NCBI GenBank assembly: GCA_965223035.1
Contig: OZ244980.1
Coordinates: forward strand, 806,001-870,000
Source: CAMDPA01 sp965223035
GTDB taxonomy: Bacteria > Pseudomonadota > Alphaproteobacteria > Rhizobiales > Hyphomicrobiaceae
Direction: 5' to 3'
DNA length: 64,000 bases
The translations under genes were made by a program, and so were the position numbers. Of the stretch, positions 58,556-64,000 are shown piece after piece. Every line of letters begins with the position of its first letter. Position 1 is the stretch's first letter. A model generated the notes under the pieces. The model was not told the origin of the DNA, made no database searches, and worked only from the letters and a program-made list of their open reading frames with translations.

Positions 58556-58951
58556 TCAATGGTCCTCCACCGTGCTGATGAATACGATGCGATTGCCAAA
58601 CGGATCGGCGCATCCAAAGGTGCGCAGCCCATCACGCTCATCCAACCAATCAACTTCATGGCCGGCTTCGGTCAGCCGATCCGCCAAATCGTCCAAGCCG
58701 GCGACGACGATGGCCGGGTAGCATGAGCCGGCGCCGGCGAACGCTCGTTCAGTGCTGAGATGCAGCTGGATGTTGGCGCCATCGCCGCCTGCGAAGCACA
58801 ACGCATTGCCGGTGCCTTTGGGATCGGACGTGGCCAACTCCGCCATTCCCAATGTGTCAAGATAGAACGTGCGCGCCAGCTTCGCGCCGTCCGCCGGCAT
58901 CGCGAGCTGGACATGATCTAGTCCGACAAAATGGTCGCGCGCCCAGCTCAT
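58556..58951 (-). CDS. Small VOC-family protein (glyoxalase-like)
   Basis: 131 residues, one VOC module pair: FVGLDHVQLAMPADG with His at the metal position, ANIQLHLSTE, and FGCADPFGNRIVFIS at the end. It could be a lyase, an isomerase or a ring-cleavage helper. It overlaps FAH by four bases (ATGA) and leads directly into the MBL gene. Confidence 0.9.
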   Translation of the reverse strand: MSWARDHFVGLDHVQLAMPADGAKLARTFYLDTLGMAELATSDPKGTGNALCFAGGDGANIQLHLSTERAFAGAGSCYPAIVVAGLDDLADRLTEAGHEVDWLDERDGLRTFGCADPFGNRIVFISTVEDH

Positions 58952-59961
58952 GACGTAGACTTTCGCACCTCTTGCTCGATCGCGCCGAAGATCGAGTGGC
59001 CCTGAGCATCCAGCATCTCCACCCGGACGGTGTCGCCAAAGCTGAGGAATGGCGTGCTCGGCTGGCCATTCAGCAGGGTCTCCACTGTTCTGATTTCGGC
59101 GATGCAGCTGTAGCCGCGGCCGCCTTGGGGCACCGGACGCCCTGGCCCGCCGTCCGCGTCCTTGTTGGAGATCGTGCCGGAGCCGACGATGGTGCCGGCG
59201 GATAAGGGTCGCGTTCGCGCGGCGTGGGCGATCAGCTGGCCAAAATTGAACGTCATATCCTGACCAGCATCGGGCTGGCCGAATGGTTTGCCGTTGATCT
59301 GGGTCAACAGCGGACGATGGAGCTTGCCGTCGCGCCAGGTCTCACCGAGTTCGTCCGGCGTGACGGCGACCGGCGAAAACGCGGTCGGTGGCTTTGATTG
59401 CAGGAAGCCGAAGCCCTTGGCCAGCTCCGGTCCGGTGAGATTGCGCAACGTCACATCGTTGACCAGCAGCACCAGCTTGATGTGATCGACCGCAGCCGCG
59501 GCATCGATCCCCATCGGAACATCATCGACGATGACCGCGACCTCCGCTTCACAGTCGATGCCCCACGCCTCGTCGGCCATCACAATCGGATCGCGCGGTG
59601 CAACCAACACGTCCGAACCGCCCTGGTACATCAGGGGATCTGTAAAGAACGCCGCAGGCATCTCCGCGCCACGTGCCTTGCGGACCAACTCCACGTGATT
59701 GAGATAGGCCGAGCCGTCGACCCATTGATAAGCGCGCGGCAAAGGACTGGCCGCCTCCCGCTCACGAAAGCGTTCGGTTTGGACGGCACCACGCTCAAGG
59801 CTCTCGGACACGTCCCGCAGTCGCGATTCGATGTCGGACCAGTCGTCCAGCGCCTGTTGCAGGGTGTTGGCGACCGGGTCGGCCGAGGTGTAGGTCGTTA
59901 AGTCCCGCGAGACGATCACCAGTTGGCCGTCGCGACCGCGCTTGAGTGAGGCGAGCTTCAT
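58948..59961 (-). CDS. Fumarylacetoacetate hydrolase family protein
   Basis: A 337-residue FAH-fold enzyme. The metal site is WGIDCEAEVAVIVDDVP, with LLVNDVTLRNLTGPELAKGFGFLQSKPPTAF split across the next segment and GSGTISNKDADGG near the end. FAH enzymes hydrolyse beta-diketo acids formed after ring cleavage (homogentisate, gentisate or salicylate routes). The ATG 59961 is supported by the MKLASLKRGRDG start; the frame runs open upstream without sense. It is the first gene of a leftward operon with VOC and MBL genes. Confidence 0.93.
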   Translation of the reverse strand: MKLASLKRGRDGQLVIVSRDLTTYTSADPVANTLQQALDDWSDIESRLRDVSESLERGAVQTERFREREAASPLPRAYQWVDGSAYLNHVELVRKARGAEMPAAFFTDPLMYQGGSDVLVAPRDPIVMADEAWGIDCEAEVAVIVDDVPMGIDAAAAVDHIKLVLLVNDVTLRNLTGPELAKGFGFLQSKPPTAFSPVAVTPDELGETWRDGKLHRPLLTQINGKPFGQPDAGQDMTFNFGQLIAHAARTRPLSAGTIVGSGTISNKDADGGPGRPVPQGGRGYSCIAEIRTVETLLNGQPSTPFLSFGDTVRVEMLDAQGHSIFGAIEQEVRKSTS

Positions 59962-60149
59962 TGGTCGGTCCTCTTGAGATCGGCAATTGGGTTGGCCCCG
60001 GCATCGGCGGATGCGCCTGCCGGTGCGGGTCGATCGTAGCGGGCGCCCCGCGCTCAACGCAATGCGCAATTGGGGGGTGGCAAAACGTTTGCCGGCCCGG
60101 TGCTGCTTGCCGACCAAGGTCCCGTCGCCGCAGCTCGACAGCAGCAGCG

Positions 60150-60659
60150 TCACTGGCCAGAGGTGTTGGCCGCGTTCGCCGTGTCGGTGTCGTCGGTTCT
60201 GTGGCCAGCTTGTTGGGCGGTGCGCGCGGCCGCGTCGTTCGGTTCCGGCGGATCCCCCGCAAAACGACCGGAGGTCAGCCAATAGACGAGACCGGCGACC
60301 AAACCTGAGCACAGGTAGGCCGCCACCGCGTAATTGTTGGCAATCGTCCGGCCGGGATCGACCTCGCCGGAATGGATCGCCAGCAAACCTGCGCAGGAAA
60401 TGGCGAGCCCAACCAACACGTAGAAAACCCAGGTGCGGTAGCTGTGCCATTCACCGATGGCTGCTGCAAGCAGGGCAAACGGCGCCGAAAACTGGGCCAT
60501 GAACGTTCCCACCAGCAGCACCTTATGACCGGTCCAGCTGAGCTTCCCAAGATCCGTTGTGAAGATGTTTTCGGGATCGGCAAATCCCAGCTTTACCAAG
60601 GCTCCCGCGGCACAGGCGAGGATCAATCCGAGCACAACTCGAAACACGGACAAGATCAT
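60150..60659 (-). CDS. Hypothetical membrane protein (four helices)
   Basis: 169 residues with four hydrophobic helices (about 3-23, 46-68, 78-96, 112-130) and a polar, disordered C-terminal tail of 35 residues. No catalytic motif is visible. It resembles the neighbouring 60870-61307 protein in size and layout, and the two may be paralogues. No function is assigned. Confidence 0.8.
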   Translation of the reverse strand: MILSVFRVVLGLILACAAGALVKLGFADPENIFTTDLGKLSWTGHKVLLVGTFMAQFSAPFALLAAAIGEWHSYRTWVFYVLVGLAISCAGLLAIHSGEVDPGRTIANNYAVAAYLCSGLVAGLVYWLTSGRFAGDPPEPNDAAARTAQQAGHRTDDTDTANAANTSGQ

Positions 60660-60869
60660 TGCCGTCGTCCTTCGTCCGCCGCGGTCCGCCTCGCACCCTC
60701 GCTTGCCAGGTTAGAACATACTTCCTTGGTCAGAGCAAAGTGGGCGGTGTGCACAAAATCAGATCATCGTTAGCGCCGATCCGGCAAACGAACTTCCGAG
60801 CGAGGTTGAGCCGGGGTGGGCGCGACCGCCGGCACGGCTGATCAGCATAGGTCGGGCCGGCTCCAACCC

Positions 60870-61307
60870 TCACGCGCGCCGGCCCGCCAACGCCCAATAG
60901 ATCCAACCGCCCAGGAACCCGGCCGATGCGAACACCTGCCAGACCAATGCGGGTGGCAAAATGTTGGCCTCCGCCTGGCTCCACCGCGCCAGCAGCGGGA
61001 TGGCAGCCAACGCCAGGCCGCCGCCGACGATGTAGTAAAGTGATGATCTGATCCGCGCTACTTCGCCAACGATGACGATGAGCACGACCGGAAGCAGCGT
61101 CATGCCGGACCACAAGACATGGGCCTGGTTCAGCAAGTCGAGGGCAGCCCAGACCGTCTCGCCCTCCTCACCCTCGCCATGCAGGATGACGGCAATGCGC
61201 TCCTGACCAATCATCACGAGAAAGAACACGGTCGCGATGCCGGACAGCACGAACGCGATGAGGACCCACAGCAGTCGGCCGATCGTCGATAACATCGTGA
61301 ATATCAC
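60870..61307 (-). CDS. Hypothetical membrane protein (four helices)
   Basis: 145 residues, four hydrophobic helices (about 10-32, 65-83, 88-105, 118-140). The first start is GTG 61307, which overlaps the stop of rlmN in a GTGA junction; ATG 61295 is the alternative. The overlap suggests cotranscription with rlmN. No family is recognised. Confidence 0.78.
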   Translation of the reverse strand: MIFTMLSTIGRLLWVLIAFVLSGIATVFFLVMIGQERIAVILHGEGEEGETVWAALDLLNQAHVLWSGMTLLPVVLIVIVGEVARIRSSLYYIVGGGLALAAIPLLARWSQAEANILPPALVWQVFASAGFLGGWIYWALAGRRA

Positions 61308-62500
61308 TCAGCGGTTAGCCGCGGGTCGCGCGCGCCCAGTCGCATGCTGGACGAACGCAACTGACCACAGGCGGCCAGGATGTCGCGGCCGCGCGGCGTT
61401 CTGACCGGGCTGGCATAGCCGGCTGCATTTACGATGTCCGCGAACCGCTCAATTTGGTTCCAATCCGCACATTCGTAGGCCGCGCCGGGCCAAGGATTGA
61501 ACGGAATGAGATTGATTTTTGCCGGAATGCCTTGGAGCAGTTTGACCAGGGCCCGCGCATCGGCCAAGCTGTCGTTCACCCCCTTGAGCATGACGTATTC
61601 GAAGGTGATCCGACGCGCGTTGGACAAACCCGGATAGGCGCGACAAGCCGCCAGCAATTGCGCAATCGGATACTTCTTGTTCAGTGGCACCAGGGCGTCG
61701 CGGATATCATCGCGGGTGGCATGCAGCGAGATCGCCAGCATGGTGCCCGCCGCGGCGCCCCAGCGCGGGATCTGCGGCACCACGCCGGATGTGGACAACG
61801 TGATGCGACGCTTCGAGATCGACAACCCGTCGCCGTCGCTGGCCACCTCCATCGCGGTCCTCACATTGTCGAAATTGTACAACGGCTCGCCCATGCCCAT
61901 CAGCACAATGTTGGTGATCTTGCGCTGCGAGATGGGCAGCAGCGCCGGATCATCAGGCGCGTCGGCACACGGCCAATCGCCGATGCGATCGCGGGCCAGC
62001 AGGATTTGGCCGACGATTTCATGCGGCTCGAGATTGCGCACCAGCCGCTGGGTGCCGGTGTGGCAGAACGAGCAGGTTAACGTGCAGCCGACCTGGCTTG
62101 AAATGCACAGCGTTCCGCGATCGATCTCGGGGATATAGACGGTTTCGATTTCCGGCGCGCGCGCATCTCTGGCCTGCTGTTCCAGCCGCAACAGCCATTT
62201 GCGGGTGCCGTCGGTCGACACCTGCTCGCTGACGATTTGCGGACGCTCCAGCGTGAAGCGGCGCTCAAGCGTGCTGCGCAACGCCTTGGAGATGTCGGTC
62301 ATCTCCGCAAAAGATCTGGCTCCGCGACCATAAAGCCAACCCCACAGCTGGCCGATGCGCATGCGAAGCTGTCGTTCCGGCACGCCGATCTCGGCCATCG
62401 CCTGGGCCAAGGCCGCACGATCGCGCCCGGCCAAGGTCGGTGAACCGCCGGTGCGGGGCTGACCGCCGAGCGGCGCGACCATATCTAAAACGCGTACCAT
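61304..62500 (-). CDS. rlmN: Dual-specificity RNA methyltransferase RlmN
   Basis: A 398-residue radical-SAM enzyme that methylates C2 of A2503 in 23S rRNA and A37 in tRNA. The cluster motif CTLTCSFC is present; MGMGEPLYNFDNV, ISLHATRDDIRDALVPLN and FEYVMLKGVND are landmarks; the late Cys in RDILAACGQL is the mechanism cysteine. ATG 62500 is chosen; TTG 62539 is in frame further upstream. The stop overlaps the next leftward gene. Confidence 0.96.
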   Translation of the reverse strand: MVRVLDMVAPLGGQPRTGGSPTLAGRDRAALAQAMAEIGVPERQLRMRIGQLWGWLYGRGARSFAEMTDISKALRSTLERRFTLERPQIVSEQVSTDGTRKWLLRLEQQARDARAPEIETVYIPEIDRGTLCISSQVGCTLTCSFCHTGTQRLVRNLEPHEIVGQILLARDRIGDWPCADAPDDPALLPISQRKITNIVLMGMGEPLYNFDNVRTAMEVASDGDGLSISKRRITLSTSGVVPQIPRWGAAAGTMLAISLHATRDDIRDALVPLNKKYPIAQLLAACRAYPGLSNARRITFEYVMLKGVNDSLADARALVKLLQGIPAKINLIPFNPWPGAAYECADWNQIERFADIVNAAGYASPVRTPRGRDILAACGQLRSSSMRLGARDPRLTAE

Positions 62501-62733
62501 CACATGTAACGTCTGCCGGGCTGGATCGATACCTGTCAAGCGCGCTCATCTTTGTTTGCACCCATCACAGATGAATGCACCCTCGACACGGCGAACGCAT
62601 AGCATGACGCATGTTCACCGTGGATAGGAAACGCTCGAAATCCGCGCGGTCAGGCCCTTAAGCGTTTCTGTGTCGGCTGAAAACGGCCCGCGCCCGGCCC
62701 GGCCCGGCCGATCCGCCTCAGGCGGTCTTAAAT

Positions 62734-63447
62734 CTAGGCCGCGGCGGTTTGCCCGCCGAACTCGGCGATGCCGCCATGGGCGGCGGACCATTTGGCCGGG
62801 TCATGCATGAAGGCTTCCACCTCGCGCAGCACGCCGGGATCAAAATCCCCGGTTTCCTTGGCCGCTTCCAGCACATCCCACCAGGTCGCCAAGTAATGCA
62901 ATTTGACATCGAGGTCTTTGAATATCTCCTTACTTTTCGGAAAAATGTCATAGAAAAACAAGACAAAGCAGTGATCAACCCTGGCGCCCGCCAATCTTAG
63001 CGCCTCGCAGAAATTGACCTTGCTGCGCCCGTCGGTCGCTAGATCCTCAACCAACAGCGTGCGCGCGCCAGACACCACTTCGCCTTCGATCTGTGCATTG
63101 CGGCCGAAGCCCTTGGCCTTCTTGCGTACATACTGCATGGGCAGCGAGAGCTTGTCGGCGATCCAGGCCGCGAACGGGATGCCTGCCGTCTCACCCCCGG
63201 TGACAACGTCGATCGATTCATAGCCCACCTCGTTCAGGACGGTGCTGGCGGAAAAGTCCATCAGCGCCGAACGCAACCGCGGGTATGAGATGATCTTGCG
63301 ACAATCGACGTACACCGGACTGGCCCAGCCGGAGGTGAACACAAACGGCTGATCGGCGTTGAACTGGAATGTTTTGATCTCGAGCAGCATGCGCGCTGTA
63401 CGGTTCGCCATGGCATGCTTGTCCATCGGCAGAGGCAGCGAGGTCAT
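62734..63447 (-). CDS. pyrE: Orotate phosphoribosyltransferase
   Basis: A 237-residue PyrE that makes OMP from orotate and PRPP in pyrimidine synthesis. The PRPP motif is TLLVEDLATDGRSKVNF; FTSGWASPVYVDCRKI and VTGGETAGIPFAAWIADKL are class landmarks. It has an extra C-terminal helical part typical of alphaproteobacterial members. It follows pyrC, 124 bases apart, in the same direction. Confidence 0.95.
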   Translation of the reverse strand: MTSLPLPMDKHAMANRTARMLLEIKTFQFNADQPFVFTSGWASPVYVDCRKIISYPRLRSALMDFSASTVLNEVGYESIDVVTGGETAGIPFAAWIADKLSLPMQYVRKKAKGFGRNAQIEGEVVSGARTLLVEDLATDGRSKVNFCEALRLAGARVDHCFVLFFYDIFPKSKEIFKDLDVKLHYLATWWDVLEAAKETGDFDPGVLREVEAFMHDPAKWSAAHGGIAEFGGQTAAA

Positions 63448-63571
63448 CGGTGGTGCTCCATTCCTGGTGTCCGCCCGACAACCATCGTCAGCGGTGTGCG
63501 GGGAACGATGGTCGGGCCTTCAAGCAGCTGGTGCGGCTCGCGTTGTGCTTCGGCGCTGGCCGCTGGGACGC

Positions 63572-64000
63572 TCATGCGCCCAAATGAGGTGACCAGTCAA
63601 CCTGTTCGCCGGCGAACAATGGTATGATTTCCCCGTCTTCACCAACCGACAGGGACTGTTCGACGCGCCACGGGCGCTCATAGATGGTCAATCGTTGCTG
63701 GTTGACGGGCAAGCCATAGAACGCCGGCCCGTTCAACGCGGCAAACGCCTCGAACCGATCGAGCGCGTCCTGCTCGGCGAACACGCGAAGATAGGCCGAT
63801 AGGGCAACCGGCGCACTGAAAACGCCGGCACAGCCACAGGCCGCCTCCTTCAGATGGCGCAGGTGCGGCGCGGTGTCCGTGCCCAGAAAGAAGCAGGTAT
63901 CGCCGCTGGTCGCGGCTTCGCGCAGCGCGCGCTGATGGCGCGCGCGCTTGAGCACCGGTAGGCAGTACATGTGAGGCCGCAGCCCGCCTTCGAACAACGC
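63572..64000 (-). CDS. pyrC: Dihydroorotase, C-terminal part (gene continues past window)
   Basis: The last 142 residues of a homodimeric class II dihydroorotase, which closes carbamoyl-aspartate to dihydroorotate. FFLGTDTAPHLRHLKEAACGCAGVF carries the Asp of the metal site and the Cys-rich loop; APVALSAYLRVF and NGPAFYGLPVN are typical. The frame is open at the right edge, so the N-terminal metal-binding region is outside the window. Confidence 0.95.
   Translation of the reverse strand, partial: ALFEGGLRPHMYCLPVLKRARHQRALREAATSGDTCFFLGTDTAPHLRHLKEAACGCAGVFSAPVALSAYLRVFAEQDALDRFEAFAALNGPAFYGLPVNQQRLTIYERPWRVEQSLSVGEDGEIIPLFAGEQVDWSPHLGA

Noticed and set aside
1..64000. tRNA, rRNA or riboswitch genes
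   Set aside because: I looked for T-loop GTTCGANTC patterns and known riboswitch cores by eye and saw none; a covariance search would be needed to exclude them fully.

Overview
The window is GC-rich chromosomal DNA from an alphaproteobacterium. The evidence is a GAAC-N7-GAAC LexA box upstream of ssb, an EipB (DUF1849) envelope protein, a yqgE/dsbD-like pair, and a gene style rich in LLM oxidoreductases, Rieske oxygenases, hydantoinases, SDRs and TauABC-type transporters, as in Rhodospirillales or Hyphomicrobiales soil bacteria. I cannot name a genus. I saw no rRNA, tRNA, CRISPR array, transposase or prophage.

Layout. 1-12 kb: pentapeptide-repeat membrane protein, DUF1330, ssb with an SOS-type promoter, a 59-residue ORF, a DOPA-dioxygenase-like protein, D-Ala-D-Ala carboxypeptidase, YggT, two convergent LLM oxidoreductases, and an MscS-type channel. 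12-24.4 kb: efp and its modifying enzyme epmA (divergent), hydantoinase A/B, a helical-repeat protein, xerC, an atypical SDR, and an HtrA-type protease. 24.4-31.9 kb: an AT-rich stretch with a possible broken gene, a PL14-like protein, two MaoC proteins, a FAD monooxygenase, a maleate-isomerase-like protein, an MBL hydrolase, an isocitrate-lyase-family enzyme, and a Cys-rich secreted protein. 32.2-34.5 kb: uvrC with an unusual low-complexity insertion. 34.9-48.5 kb: a leftward catabolic block that runs, in transcription order, small HTH-like protein, ABC ATPase, unknown protein, second HTH-like protein, Rieske oxygenase, RidA, binding protein, permease, cupin, second Rieske oxygenase, hydrolase, IclR regulator, SDR, ThDP enzyme, aspartate dehydrogenase, pentapeptide protein and degenerate SDR. 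49-54 kb: yqgE, DsbD-alpha-like, OsmC, eipB, DUF3500. 54-60 kb: an aromatic ring-cleavage-like set (extradiol-dioxygenase-like VOC, cupin, amidohydrolase, MBL, small VOC, FAH). 60-64 kb: two membrane proteins, rlmN, pyrE and the 3' part of pyrC.

The most striking non-coding feature is a family of CTAG-bounded palindromic elements (called R1 here; 14 copies of about 61-154 bp) spread through the intergenic spaces. They often abut a second GC-rich long-palindrome family (called P2). R1 copies exist as full two-hairpin forms, single-hairpin forms and 61-bp chimeras. At two genes (hyuB and eipB) the R1 terminal CTAG supplies the stop codon. A P2 copy carries a nine-unit 13-bp minisatellite.

The best candidate for an undescribed pathway is the 36.6-48.5 kb block: two single-component-type Rieske alpha subunits, each with companion genes, a dedicated ABC importer, an internal IclR regulator, and an AT-rich inverted repeat just upstream of the first gene. 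Its substrate cannot be read from sequence.
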